Positions 1 through 11,999 of a DNA stretch of 64,000 bases are shown in pieces. Numbering within the stretch: the first letter of the stretch is position 1; each line of letters opens with the position of its first letter. A program made the translations under genes and the position numbers. The notes under the pieces were generated by a model, which was given only the letters and a program-made list of their open reading frames with translations, made no database searches and had not been told where the DNA came from. The stretch is from Amphibalanus amphitrite (taxonomy: Eukaryota > Arthropoda > Thecostraca > Balanomorpha > Balanidae). The DNA lies in contig NW_024883453.1 of assembly GCF_019059575.1 (NCBI RefSeq), forward strand, positions 27,089 through 91,088, written 5' to 3'.

Positions 1-1000
1 CCCAGACCCCTGCCGATCGCCCCAGTATGCCACCCCGAGTGTTTATTTCCTGGTGGGAGTGCTGCTTCCTGTCGAGTCTGTCAGTCCGGCCTACTGACCG
101 ACCCGGAGTGTACTCCGGGCTGTCCATCACGCCGGCGCCAGCTCCATCGGTATGAGGTATCACTCGACCGACCCTGAAAGCTGGTTAAATACCCTCTGTT
201 GGTTCTATGGTGTCGTCTGCCGACGCAGTGCTCTGCTCCAGACAGCCTGACCCACAGCTGACCCGAACACAGAGCAGTGGCGCCGGATCTCCCGGGTCGG
301 ACCCCCTGAGAGTGAGAGGGGGGAAGGGGTTCGCCGGCTGCTGAGGGAGCAGAATGGAATGCGGCGAGCAGGACAGATCGTGTGGCGATGCCGGCCAATT
401 ACAGGTGGTCCTGCCACGCCGCCGGCTGGGGGTCGGTCGCCGGTCGACCGAGGACAAACATGTTTTCGGCCGGCCGGACAGTGGTCACCGGCGTCTGGGC
501 GGCAGGTCGGCGGCACCGACCGGTCAACTGAGCAAACACCGGCCGCGGCCCGGCCCCCATTCAGCCCTTTAAGCGGCGCCCAATCGGTGACCCGGCTGTC
601 AGGCCGGCCGACCGACAAAGGCGGCCGGTCGCGCCCCCGTTCGGAGCCACTGGAGCAGCAGGGAGCCGCGCTGGCCGGCGGCTGTTTGCGCTGACCGGGC
701 CCCGGTCACCGGCCGGCCTTTCTCAGCGCCCAGTGGGACGTGACCCGGTACATTCAGCCAATTGGCCGCGCAGAATGTCGCCCAAATTGGTGGGAAACGG
801 GGCGCGCCCTCAAAGGGTTGGCCCACGGGCGGCCCGAGCCGCCTTCTCTGGTTTCGGCCCCCGCTTTGTGCCGGTTCGGCGCGCTGGTGTTCGCTCCCGC
901 ACCTCGGGTCGGCGCGGGACGATTTATCGCGATAAATCGCAGCCGGACGCGGTTCGCACGTGAACTGATCACAATCAGCGCCACCGCCGGCTGTGTGCAC
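1..1000. other. GC- and CpG-rich block without a recognisable gene
   Basis: This stretch is much richer in G, C and CpG than the following kilobases. Open frames occur on both strands, but all translate to low-complexity Arg/Pro/Gly/Ala protein with no domain I recognise, which is what CpG-rich DNA gives by chance. It could be a promoter or a noncoding first exon of a gene to the left, but no start, splice site or TATA element settles this. Confidence 0.4.
920..939. repeat. Perfect 20-bp palindrome
   Basis: CGATTTATCGCGATAAATCG equals its own reverse complement. It lies in the CpG-rich block and has a TATCGCGATA core. A dimeric transcription-factor site is possible. No known factor is assigned. 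Confidence 0.6.
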
Positions 1001-1353
1001 GGCCTATTCTCGGCGACCCGACAGCAAAACTGCAGATCGGAAGACCACAATACCGGCACAGAACAAGGGAGATGCACCTCACACTTTCAGACGTGGACGT
1101 TCACACAAGATGAGAACGGTACGAAGGGCTCACACGGCTCAGTCGCTCGTGCTTTAGTTGTGTCGATCTTGTATGTCTGAGTTGTTCTTGTATAGCATGG
1201 CAGTGGGAACCAATAGATTCACAAATCGCTAACAACCTTTTGTGGATAGTTCCCCTTTCCTGAGGGAGAACGAGAAGCTATGTTGTAATGGTATAGATCA
1301 GGTACCATTTTGACTGATACGAAGCGCACCATAAAAGCTACAACATACATGCA
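1001..1353. other. Intergenic, nothing recognised
   Basis: AT-richer sequence between the CpG-rich block and the first inverted-repeat element. I see no gene, RNA or repeat here. Confidence 0.5.
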
Positions 1354-2525
1354 TAGGGGAGAGTGGGGTAAGATGCCCAGGGTGGGAAAGACGCCCCACC
1401 CCCTCTAGCGGGGAAACAAAGAATCGAACCTGGAAATTAATGTTCTTAGCGTAAAGCGGAAGCATGCCTTGTTAACTGCACATAAATTTGCGAAGCTCAG
1501 TTGGGCAACGGCTGGCTGGTGATTGCATGTTTTTTATTCGCTGCTTTCAAAAAATATTTTGGCGTCAAAACATTGTAAATATCAAAGAAGGTAGATAATT
1601 TTTGCGTCCCTTGCTATAGTCGTGATACATTAACATGCGTGTACTGTGTCCCTAACAGTTTGTTTCAGGGTGTAGTTTTATGGCTAACAAATTGTGATGA
1701 TTTAATGTTACTTCGGTACCTTGGGGTAAGATGCCCCCTGTCCTGATGGGGAAAGACGCCCCCCTAAATCCGTAGGCTGTCCTTCAAGCAGCCCGTCAAA
1801 TCATTTATTACATACTTGTGATGAGAGACAAAAGCCGATCTGGGACTATTGAGAGTCCGGTACGGTCGAGTGCTCCCCATGCCGGTCTCTCGGCCCACAC
1901 AGCGACTTTTTGGGCGGCATCTGACTCTGAGAGCCCTCACGACGGCCTCTGTGGGCCCCATTATTGGTTCCAGGGCCCTTCACGACATCCTTTGAGGGCT
2001 CCCACGTTGGCTCCACGGGCCGCGCGGGCATCTGAGGTCCCCACGATGGGCTCGAGGGCCCTCAAGCATCATGAAGGGCCCCACAGTGGTCTCCGAACGC
2101 CACCACGGAGGCTTGTTTGGCCACGCTGGACTATGATGGCCCTAACGATGACCTCTGAAGCCCCTTACGACTACTTTTGAGGGCCCTTACGATGACGTTT
2201 GGTGTCTACTGCAGGCTCGAAGGGACTACTGATTCGTTCAGGCGATTCACGTGCCTATTTATGTCACTTATAGTGCAGGGGGGCATCTTACCCAACGCCA
2301 GGGGGCGTCTTTTCCACCCTGTGGGGTAAGATGCCCCCTTTCACTTCTTCAGGAAAATGCTTAATAGCAAAAAAAGTTATCATATTTCATGCACGAAAGT
2401 GTGATATTTTTGGAGAAAAATGATGTCGGCTTCCGTTGAAACTCCAAGTTTTGGCTTTCCGATCGTCATTTTCGAATAATATATGACATAGTCAAACCCT
2501 GGGCATCTTTCCCCACTCTCCCCTA
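1354..2525. mobile_element. Non-autonomous DNA element, TAGGGGAGAGTGGGG termini
   Basis: The left end begins TAGGGGAGAGTGGGG followed by TAAGATGCCCAGGGT. The right end is the near-perfect reverse complement, so the terminal inverted repeats are about 30 bp. The phrase GGGGTAAGATGCCCC, or a close variant, recurs inside both ends (about 1724-1736, 2281-2337), often in inverted pairs. The interior has no transposase ORF and instead holds a degenerate tandem array. Its ends match those of the element at 61,630-62,529, so both belong to one family. Superfamily is not assigned and no clear target-site duplication was found. Confidence 0.75.
1840..2215. repeat. Degenerate GAGGGCCC tandem array inside the element
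   Basis: About a dozen imperfect ~30-bp units, each with a GGGCCC/GGGCTC core followed by a variable linker. The short ORFs crossing it are chance products of the repeat. A similar GGGCCC-type array occupies 5.9-8.5 kb. Confidence 0.6.
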
Positions 2526-3180
2526 CCATGCGACGCCTTGCTGCGTCTTGTCAAGATGCAAGAGAGGTAAGTTACGGACAGTTAAGGTTAGCGGCTCAGT
2601 GGCCTGCACTGACCTGGATAGACCGGTTTGGAGAGGTGCTGTAGAATTAGTCACGGTGCATGGCTGAATGCTACCAGCTCGGCTGCACGCGCTGTTTTAC
2701 ACGGCTGGCTGCTCCAGAGGTGACGACAACACCAATGCTGTCGTCGATCACTCATCGTTCAACGGAACCAATCAACAAGTCGCCGGTCTGGAAAACAATG
2801 CGCATCACTTACGAGTGATTCGAATTGGTTTTGACGAACGAGCATGTTAGTAGATTAACTAACGTCTTTTTTACGCTATAGCCTGTCACGCATTAATCAC
2901 TTAGCCCTTGCCGGACCTATCAGTTTCTTACGCACTCGGCAATACACGCATAGCTGATAGCACCCCGGCAGACGGGGAGCAAAGACGGGTACAAATCCCC
3001 TTGTCGAGTGGCCTCTTCGCGCCCCGCTGGGGGTCCTGGATTTCCACACCCTGCTGGGGGGAGGGGTGTTTGAAGTTTGAACACCCCCCCTTCTAACTCG
3101 GCCCCTGGGCCACGTAGCGACACGGGAAAGACGACGTTCGAAAGAACGGCAAAAATAAGGAAGAAATTACTTCGCTTACT
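2526..3180. other. Intergenic, nothing recognised
   Basis: Mixed-composition sequence with short open frames only. No domain, splice-flanked exon or RNA gene was seen. Confidence 0.5.
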
Positions 3181-5560
3181 GTTTTGGCCAGGTTAAAGGT
3201 CAGGTCACCGACACCAGAGGTTATTGAAGGCAAAAATTCGCCGATTTCCAGGTCGAATTTCGACAGTTTTCAACAAATCGACGTACCTACAGCTCGGAAA
3301 CTAATAGAGCTACAGCGCCGAGGAAAAGCGCATTTGATAGTCCTATTACCGCTTTTTCTGTGTACCTAATTGTCTCAGATTTGACCTACTGTCAACGGTT
3401 TTGTCTGCAGGGGGCAACTGTAAAAAAGACGATGTTTTTTGGGAAAGTTTTTCTGCAGTACCTTTTGACAAAAACGTTGCACGAACATTCTTTTACCAGC
3501 ATTGTATTTCTCTCGTCAAGACGCATCGATTGAACTATGATTTGACCTTGAAAGGTCAACTTGAAAATTTGACCCTAATTTGACTTGAAATTTGTCAAGG
3601 TCATGACTTGACCGGTAAGGTTCATGTTGCAATCAGTCGATCCGTATGTTCGAGCCGAACACAACTAAAGTGGAAACAGCGGAAAAAACGAGCACGTTGG
3701 CCGCTATGAGAAGCAGCGACTGGTATCCAATTTTAAAGTCTCAGGTCAGCCGGTGACCTCTGGGGTCAGGTCAAGTACGAAGTAGCCCAAGGCACATGAT
3801 CGGTTTTTCATAAAAAAGGCTTCGCCAAGGACGGCCGCAGAGCCGCGATTTTGGCATCATCGTGCTCGCCTCGCTCAGGAGCGTCGACCGTTTTTTTTTT
3901 TGTTCGAACAAGGTCAACATAAAGTGTTGACCTCGGTCAAGGTCAGGTCAGAGCTCTCCAGGTTACGAAGTTGGTCGAAAGAGGTCATATCGCACATCAT
4001 TCAATTTGGCAGGTCTTCTCGAGTCCATTGGTGGTTTTGCCGACTTGCTAGCTCAATTTGATCGCGAGTTGTTGACGAAAAATTCTTATGGCCCTAGTGA
4101 GCCATAAATGACGTCACGCAAGGTCAACAATGCAAAAGTAAAGTATCGGACCTTGCAAGGAGTGCATGAAATCACGATTCTACTGTGTGTTTGAGAGTTG
4201 AGATAGTTTGGGATCGTTCCCGGCGCCAAAATAGCAGTTTTCATTATGTGGGTTAGGCGACCTGTGAGGCCAGTTAAGGTTACGTTCTGGTGAAAAAACC
4301 CAGTTTTTTTTTGCGATAGCTCCGAACACGCTTGCAATAGAGAGCTGAAACTTGGCATACCTGACCTTTGATTCAAGCCGGATCTTTTGACACCAACCGC
4401 ATTTTCGGGTCAGGTCAGGTCACTGACCTATGACGTCATAAGTGAACCTCTGCACGGTCTTCAGATGTTGCAACTTCGCAACGCCCTCACTGCCAGAGGA
4501 GCTTTCACAGGGAAATGAAACTTGCAGGATCTAGTATCCATTCTAAGTCTCACAACTTGTATATCTCGGATTTTTCCTAAAGGTCATATGAGGTCAAGTC
4601 ATTTACGTGACCTCACCATTAGGTATACCTAAGTCAATGGGGAAAAATGAAAACTGCTATTCTGGCGCCGGGAACGATTTCCAACTATCTCAAGCACACA
4701 GAATCGTGATTTGATGCACTCCTTGCAAGGTTAGATGCGTCACTTTTGCAATGTTGACCTTGCGTGACGTCATTTATGTCGTCATCAAGGTCATATTAGT
4801 TTTTCGTCAATAACTCCCGATCAAATTGAGCTAGCGAGTCGGGAAAACCACCAATGGACTCAGGAAGACCTGCCAAATCGAATGATATGGCGACATGACC
4901 TCTTTCGACCAGCTTCCTGACTTGGGGGGCGCTGACCTGACCTTGACCTGAGGTCAACACCCTAAGTTGGCCTGACCCAAACAAAAAGTATATCATTCGA
5001 CGCGCCTGAGCGAGGCGAACACGATGATGCCAAAATCGCGGCTCTGCGGCCGTTTTTTGCGAAGTTATTCACCAAAAACTGAACCGTACCTTGGGGCACT
5101 TGACCTGACCTCAAAGGTCACCGGTTGACCTAGGACCTTAAAATCGGGTACCAATCTCTGCGTCTCGTAACGGCACACACACTGTAAAAATGCTAACAAA
5201 TCAAGCAAAATCTAGTATTAAAACACACGTTGTTGCAAAAAACGGGTCAGATAACACATATGTTTGCAACCTAACACCACATCCATTTCATCGAATGACA
5301 TATAAACACTCGGTGCACACATCAGTATACACACAGACACACAGACATACAAACACATATAATTGACCTTGACCTAGCTTGACCTGAAATGACCTCAGCA
5401 GCAAAAACCTGGTCGGGTAGTGTGACAAAGAGGTTCTAGCTGGCTTGGCACCAGAAAACAGCATCATCATCGGTATATGATAAGCAGCGCACTTGATGTC
5501 CAACGGTGACCCAACACAGCAACATTTTTTTAGTTTGACCTGACCTGGAAGGTCAATGAC
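3180..5560. repeat. Region dense in AGGTCA/TGACCT half-sites
   Basis: AGGTCA or TGACCT occurs dozens of times here, singly and as direct repeats such as AGGTCAGGTCA and as everted or inverted pairs. AGGTCA is the half-site of many nuclear receptors. The density comes largely from the foldback element at 3,700-5,180, but it extends on both sides of it (for example 3,545-3,610 and 5,360-5,560). No gene is embedded. Confidence 0.7.
3700..5180. mobile_element. Foldback element with ~550-bp inverted arms
   Basis: The left arm (about 3,700-4,250) reappears as a diverged reverse complement at about 4,635-5,180, leaving a ~385-bp spacer. Landmarks pair in order: GGTATCCAATTTTAAAG with its partner near 5,145; the block around GATTTTGGCATCATCGTG (3,850s) with 5,020-5,040; TCCATTGGTGGTTTTGCC (4,020s) with 4,845-4,860; and CCGGCGCCAAAATAGCAG (4,218 on) with ~4,655-4,672. 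There is no transposase. The arms carry most of the AGGTCA half-sites. Confidence 0.75.
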
Positions 5561-5869
5561 TGATCTGAGAAGGTAAAACTGGGTATCATTGGATTCGTCT
5601 CTTCCCAAAGAATCTTTTTGGTCTTTACCGCTAAGCTCTATCTCCAACAGGAACGAAATGGAGCGGGGGGTGGCACCCCCCCCCCCCATGTGCGTTCTAG
5701 CATAGGCGTAGGAACAGGGGGGGCCAGGTGTGCAAGTGCCCACCCACTTTTCGAGGTGGGGGGCCAACCATGTGTTTTGGCCCACCCACTTTTTACTCGA
5801 GGCCCCTCGTTTCGATTTGAGAGGACGTCGTCACCTTCCAGAATAAACAAACTCGGTAAAAATAAGTTC
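5561..5869. other. Sequence flanking the GGCCCC array
   Basis: Contains a poly-C run near 5,675 and two copies of CCCACCCACTTTT (5,741 and 5,780). The same phrase recurs at 8,710, beyond the arrays, suggesting that 5.7-8.7 kb is one composite repeat unit. No gene. Confidence 0.4.
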
Positions 5870-7310
5870 CACGAATCCCCACGCACGGACTCCAAGGGGC
5901 CGTGATGGATCCAAGGAGGCCCTCTGTTCATACTTGTCAGTCGAAGCCCCTGAGACTGATGGCCTGAGAGGCCCTAGTGGATCTGAGGAGGCCCCAATAT
6001 CCACACTGGTCTGGGGAGGCCCCTGACACTGGCGGTCTGGGAGGCCCCTCTATCCCTCTATCCACACTAGTCAGAGGTCTGAGACTGGTGGTCTGGGAGG
6101 CCCCTCCATCCACACTAGTCAGAATAGGCCCCTGACACTGGCGTTCTAGCCGAGGCCCCCTACCCTCACTAGCCAGAGGAGGCCCCTCTATCCTCAATAG
6201 TCAGAAGAGGCCCCTGAGACTGATGGTCTGGGAGGCCTATCCATCTACACTGTAGTCTGTAGTCAGAGGAGGCCCCTGAGACTGATGACCTGAGAGGCCC
6301 TTATAATCACAGCAGGCAGAAGAGGCCCATGAGACTGATGGACTGAGAGGCCCTTCTATTCATACTGGCCACAGGAAACCCCCAAAACTTTCGGTCTGGG
6401 CGGTCCCTCAATCCGGCACCAGTCAGAAGAGTCCCCTGAGACTGATGGTATGAGAGGCCCTCATATTAACACCAGTCAGAAGAGGCCCCCGAGGCTGATG
6501 GCTGTGACTTGTGAAGCCCTTCTGTTCATATAACTGGTCACTGGAGGCCCCTGAAACCGGTGGTCTGGGAGGGCCCTCTATCCAAACTAGTCAGAAGAGG
6601 CCCCTGAGACCGATGGTCTGAGAGGCTCTTATATTCATACTGGCCACAAGAGGCCCCTGAGACTGATAGTCAGAGAGCTCCACTACTAATGAAACTGAGG
6701 GGGCCCTATATACACATTTACACTTTTCTAGGGAGGCCCCCGAAACTGATGGTCTGAGAGGCCCTTTTATTTATACTGTCCACAGGAGCCCCCTGAGAGT
6801 AATGGTCTGAGAGGCTCTTCTATTTATACTTACCAGAAGAGGCCCCTAGGATTGATGGTCTAACAGGCCCTTCTATTTATACTAGCCAGAGGAGGCCCAT
6901 GAGACTGATTGGCTGAGAGGCCCTTCTATTCAAACTAGGCAGATGAGGCCCCTGAGAATGATAGTCCGAAGAGCCATGCGGCGGCAACTGGCCGTGGCCA
7001 TATTTCGGCTCGGTAGGGCCCCCACAGAGCTCATGAGAGTACCCCAAGGGCTCCTGAGTAGACACGCTTATCCCCATAAGGGTGCCACGCCGGCTTCTGA
7101 AGGCTCCTTGTAGGCATCTAAGGGCCCTTTCCGGCCTCTAACGACTCCACCCGCCTGTGATGGCTCCACACCAGTGTTTATGAGCGCCACACAGCGGCGC
7201 CTTTGAGGGTCATAGTTAGTGTCTCTTAGGGCCCTATATCGGTGGCTCTGGGGGCCCCACACCGGCGCCTCTGTGGGCCACCACACCTGTTCATCTCAAG
7301 GCTCTATAAC
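5870..7310. repeat. Degenerate ~55-bp satellite array (AGGCCCCTGAGACTGATGG)
   Basis: More than 20 imperfect copies of a unit with AGGCCCCTGAGACTGATGG, then a GTCTGAGAGGCCC phrase, then a TATTCATACTAGTCAGAAG-like spacer. The units drift in the last ~250 bp into a different GGGCCC phrase. Open frames here are repeat artefacts. Confidence 0.75.
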
Positions 7311-7539
7311 AGCCCACCGCTAAAGTAATGTGTGGTTTTACCAATCTCAACGGATGGCTTTGACCGACGATTTTTAAATGCGGACTTATTGTCAATAGAT
7401 ACGTCAATAGACGTCAATAGATAGAGACGTCAATAGATAAAGTTGTAGCTGCAAGGGTGAATATACATGTAAGCTACATTTAAAGTCTCATTGCAGTCTG
7501 GCTAATCGTTCCTAGGCTTCAGAAGCAGAACATACCCAT

Positions 7540-8460
7540 GACTGAAACCACACATTACTTCTGCTGTGGACTGTACATCTGAAGGACCCACACCGACACC
7601 TCTGAGGGCCCCACACCAGTATCTCGGAGCTCTGAAGGCCACACACCGGTGACTCTGAGGACACACCGGCTCCTGAGAGCACCATGTTGATGTCTAACGG
7701 CTCCACAAGGCTACTGAAGGCACCACACAGGCTCTCACTGAGCTCTAATGTCCATGTACCGGCCTCTGAGGGATTGAAGCCAGCGCATTCATAGCTCCAC
7801 ACCAGCAATTGTAAGGGCTTCACACTGAAGTATCTGAGAGTTCCACACCGGTGTCTCTAAGGGCCACATACCGGCATCTCTGAGGGCCCCATACCGGCGT
7901 CTCCAAGGGTCCACATCTGGCGGGCACCCATCAGCGACTGAAGGTCCCACACTGTCGACTCCGAGAGCCCCATCTGCGTCTGGGAGCAACATGCCGTCTC
8001 TAAGAACCATAGCGGCTCCTCCGTCGAAAGATGGGCGTCTGCATGCCAAAGGGGAGCGGTTCTGAGACAGTAGGGCACCTACGTGCAATAGAGGGGCGCC
8101 TATGAAGCCCTAAGCTAGGGGCGCCTCAATGCGAAAGAGGGGTGCCTCTGAGGCCTACATATATGGGCGTCCACATGCAATAGAGGTCTGCAAGACTGCA
8201 ATTGATCAATGCCATGGGGGTGCATTCATAAGGAACAGGGGCGCCGGCATGGCAAAGAGAGGCGCCTTCAAGTGTCCATAAAAGAGAGATGCCTATGATA
8301 AGCGCACATTGTATGCGACAATGGGGCGACTGTGGGACATATAGGGATGTCTCACTCTCTGATGACTCGTATACATAGGGCGCTTATAGGTATGCCAAAG
8401 AGGGCGCCTATGAAGCTAATGGGGGCACCTGGGAAATGAGGAAGACATTTGTGTAAGGGT
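7540..8460. repeat. Degenerate short-unit array (GGGCCCCACACCGGCG / GGGGCGCC)
   Basis: Imperfect ~30-bp units in which GGCCCCACACCGGY-CTCTGAG phrases give way after ~8,050 to GGGGCGCCTATGAAG-like units. It may share ancestry with the preceding array. No protein is coded. Confidence 0.6.
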
Positions 8461-9836
8461 TTTCAGGGGTCATGCGCCGTTTGCGGCAAATAGATTCTAA
8501 AAAAAAAAAATCGGAGGGGGAATAAGTTTTAAAAATGGTGCGGACTTTCCGCACTGTTCGCTTAAGCGGTTACGCCCCTGGGTACATCTGCCCGATCTCA
8601 GAAGCTAGATTTGGAGGTCATGCTTGAAAGCAGCCAGCAGGACGAGGCAAAAGTTGGAGGCCCCTGAAAATAGGAGGCCCCCTGGAAAAGGAGGCCCCTT
8701 GACAGGGTGGCCCACCCACTTTTCATGACGTTCCTACGCCCGTGCGTTCTAGGATGGGAAAATGGCATGTGCGGACGATGGTTAAGCCCGGTACCAGGGT
8801 CGACTCGAATTCGGTCAGCATGTAGCACCAGCGTTGAGCGTGGGCCAAAGCCTTGGGCCAAAGCATGCGTTCTTACCAGATCAAATTTCGGACAGCTGCA
8901 AGGCCGGCGGGGCTGCTGATGAGCCGCAGCATCAGTCGGGTCAGGTCGCTCGGGTCCGGGGTCACCACATGACGTTTCAGCTTCCTCACCGCTTGTTTAG
9001 CGCCCTCGCTTTACTTGGCGCCCTCTATCACAAGGCTTAGCGCACCATCTACCGACAAAAATTGAAATGACGTTTTTCGACCTTCCGTTTGTCTTTTGTG
9101 CGCTGAAATTGCCTAGATTCTGGCAACTTTCCAAAATACTGTGGTCTATTTACTGCGTTTTACCACGTGATACGTGAAGTAGGTATATGATCAATTCGCA
9201 CATTTAGTTTATATTTTAAGCAATTTTGTCATCTAATAACATACAGTATTTGTTTAATTACAGTTTTAAACAATGTCTTTTGAGTTGTATATCTTTTTTT
9301 AGGGTAAATCGTGAAATAGGTGTCATGTGATTACACAAGCGAATTGAATGCAAATCGCCCGAGGGTTCCTCCAGCTGTTCCTCCCACTTCCACTTCCACT
9401 TCAACTTCGTGTGTTGTGCTGTATTATACGTGGGCTTGGAGTATTTGGAGAGAGTGTAGGTATGTGGGAAATATTTTTGAATATGGTTATTCAGAAGTAG
9501 GCAATTCACTTGACTTTTGCCATTTTTACGATACAGATATTCTGCCATAAACCATTCTATGATAGGTAGGTATGCTGTGGTTGTTTTTTTTTACTTTTGT
9601 TTATGTTGATATTTATATGTAATTCCTCATTCTGGCTTGGATTGATATAACCAGATATAACTTTGTGCTAAATTATCATTGTTGCAGTTCCATGTGTATC
9701 ATCAATTATGCATTTTTATTTCTAAGTTACAATGCTACCTAGTGATATGCACTGTTATGTCAGTGTCTTTTCAGTTCTTATATACCGTGGTTTATTCCAT
9801 AATTCCTCATCCTGTGCTGTCCTCAGTCCTGATACC
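8461..9836. other. Intergenic, nothing recognised
   Basis: After an A-run near 8,500 and GAGGCCCC phrases near 8,650-8,700, the sequence becomes AT-rich. No coding exon or RNA gene is supported. Confidence 0.5.
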
Positions 9837-10384
9837 TTAAAGGAAATAGTTCACTTTCACGAAATTATTTTTTTTTGCAACGGATTTATGATTTTTTATG
9901 TTCAAAATAATCAGCAAAGAAAATAAAACCTTTTTATACCAAAAGATTATTTTCTATATTTTGATATAGGAAGAACTTTTCAGTTTCTGTAAGGCACACG
10001 CGATCCAGTATGAAAAGAGCATGGGTCCCGAAAATTCTTCAGAAACAGAGAAATTATCGCAGCCACCGGCATTTGGGCGATCTGATAATGTTCCCCTGAA
10101 TGTCCTAATTGATCAGTACGAGAATTTCTCTAGAGTTCTCGTAGATAATTTCTCTACTTTCTGAAGAATTTTCGGGACCCATGCTCTTTTCATACTGGAT
10201 GGAAATATATGCAAGGCACACATCCTCAACGCAAGACACCTTTTTCGGGACGAGAAATAGAATATCTTTGCCTAGGATGATCATTGGGCTGTAAAAGCTC
10301 CTGATTTATGCTCGTCTCAGCCCAAGCTACGGAACTGCTATTCCAGTTCAAAACCCATGTTAAAAAGTGAACTATTTCCTTTAA
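9837..10384. mobile_element. MITE with TTAA target sites
   Basis: TTAA then AGGAAATAGTTCACTTT at the left is mirrored by AAGTGAACTATTTCCT then TTAA at the right. A TTAA duplication is typical of piggyBac- and Kolobok-type elements. There is no transposase. A second foldback repeat (10,009-10,201) lies inside. Two other TTAA-AGG elements occur in the window (31,478 and 61,070). Confidence 0.8.
10009..10201. mobile_element. Foldback MITE nested in the TTAA element
   Basis: GATCCAGTATGAAAAGAGCA and about 30 further bases recur as a nearly perfect reverse complement ending at 10,201. The ~50-bp arms enclose ~95 bp that itself contains GAGAATTTCTCTAGAGTTCTC-type dyads. Confidence 0.75.
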
Positions 10385-10451
10385 ACATGACAGCATCACC
10401 GTGGTGAAGTATGCAAATATTGGATCCTTGGACTGTGTTTACTATTCAATG

Positions 10452-11999
10452 CAATTCAGTAGGTGGAACTATGGTCATGAGTACCCAAATATAGGAACGT
10501 TCCCATTTTTGGGAACGGAGTTCCTAAATATGGGAACGGGCGTTCCCATTTACGGGAACGGAAGGTAATTTTTCGGCCGTTCGCCCACTAAAACTCATTA
10601 GTGCATCACGTCTCAAAAAAGTGCACGCTAATTTAAGTATCTACTGAATCTCTATAAAATTATCTTTAATCTGACCGTTGAACAAGGAAATTGACCGTTG
10701 AATGATATTTTTAATGATTTTTTTGAAATGACGGAATGGTGAAAACATGGGTTATACTACATTTAACATGCAATTTAAAGGAAAATGAAGCGTTTTTTAC
10801 ATTTTGAGGTCAAGTATAATAATTTTTGCCTGGTTATGAAGTTTCATACTAGCGACACCAGATGCCACTATGCATCTACGACACCAATATGCAAGCGAAC
10901 ACGCGGACAGTCCCGAGGTAATATTGTTGACTTTTGGTCTCGGGGCGCACGACCGCGTGGAACGTCAGTGATTTTACCGAACTACTGTTGTAAACTCAGT
11001 TTCAGTGGTTTAAAATTATTCAGCTGTATTTTATCAGCCCGGAAAGACATATTTTATTTGGATGCTAGCTGTTTAGCATTGTTTTATAAGGAGCGTCATG
11101 AGCGTGGTTTTTGTCTTTCGTGTTTCTAAGCATGATCGTTTTGGGGGAATTTCTCTTATATAGGTCGCTCTGTGGGGCTTATTTATAATTTTTATGCTGA
11201 TTTCGATCATTCCTCGTGCCCATCCTACCAGGCCTTTTGCCACTTACACTCATTAAGAAAGGAAAAAACTAGATTTTCCATGGGACTAGGTGTTTTGAGG
11301 GTGTAACATATTCAGCGTTCCCATTTTTGGATACTTCCTTGTGCTCGTCAACTATCGGTGATAAACAGACAGGTGCTTGACATGTCTCCACCCTCGGCGC
11401 GGACGGTGGATATAGGTATGGAAGACCTTGTTGAACATCGCTGAGCGTTGTGAATTACGTAATCCTGCAGAGGGGGGCGTGCCCGCTGCAAGATCGACGG
11501 GAATAAAAGCGCAGAAGACCGGGCGAAACATGCGACGGTCTTGCCGGAAAGGTCATCTGATGATTGTTGCTTAACAATAATTTGCGGCGTTGGACATGAT
11601 GCTTGTTAATGAAAAGAGCCCCTGAAAGGCGTCGGTGAAATCGTTCCCAATTTTGGGTACGCCGTTCCCATAATAAGGAACGCTTGCAGCGCCAGTGTAC
11701 GAGAGCGTTCCCAAATTTGGGTTCGCGGCCCGGATGATGGACTGCTTTAGAAATAGGGGAACGATTTGAAACTACGATGGGCCTTACAATATCAAACTCT
11801 TTCCCAACAATATTGAGACAAATATCAGGCGGTTCACGATCGTTTTATATTTTTTGGACGTCATTTAACGGTTCTTTTTCTTGTTTTAAATAATGCCTAC
11901 ATGGCGTTCCCATATTTGGGTTTATCGTTCCCAAACATGGGAACGAAAATGCGTTCCCGAAAATGGGTACGCTTGACCATAGTTCCGCCTACTGAATTG
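10452..11999. mobile_element. Element with CAATTCAGTAGG termini and GTTCCC/GGGAAC dyads
   Basis: CAATTCAGTAGGTGGAACTA at the left is matched by its reverse complement at the right with few changes, giving ~30-bp terminal inverted repeats that also include TATGGTCA. Just inside both ends, and again near 11,640-11,720, are repeated dyads of the form GTTCCCATTTTTGGGAACG. The ORF at 10,785-11,129 resembles nothing known to me. The architecture parallels the GGGGCAAA-type elements: simple ends plus a repeated short dyad. Confidence 0.65.

Noticed and set aside
5288-5785. Minus-strand 165-codon ORF
   Set aside because: Covers CA-rich and poly-C simple sequence; no recognisable protein.
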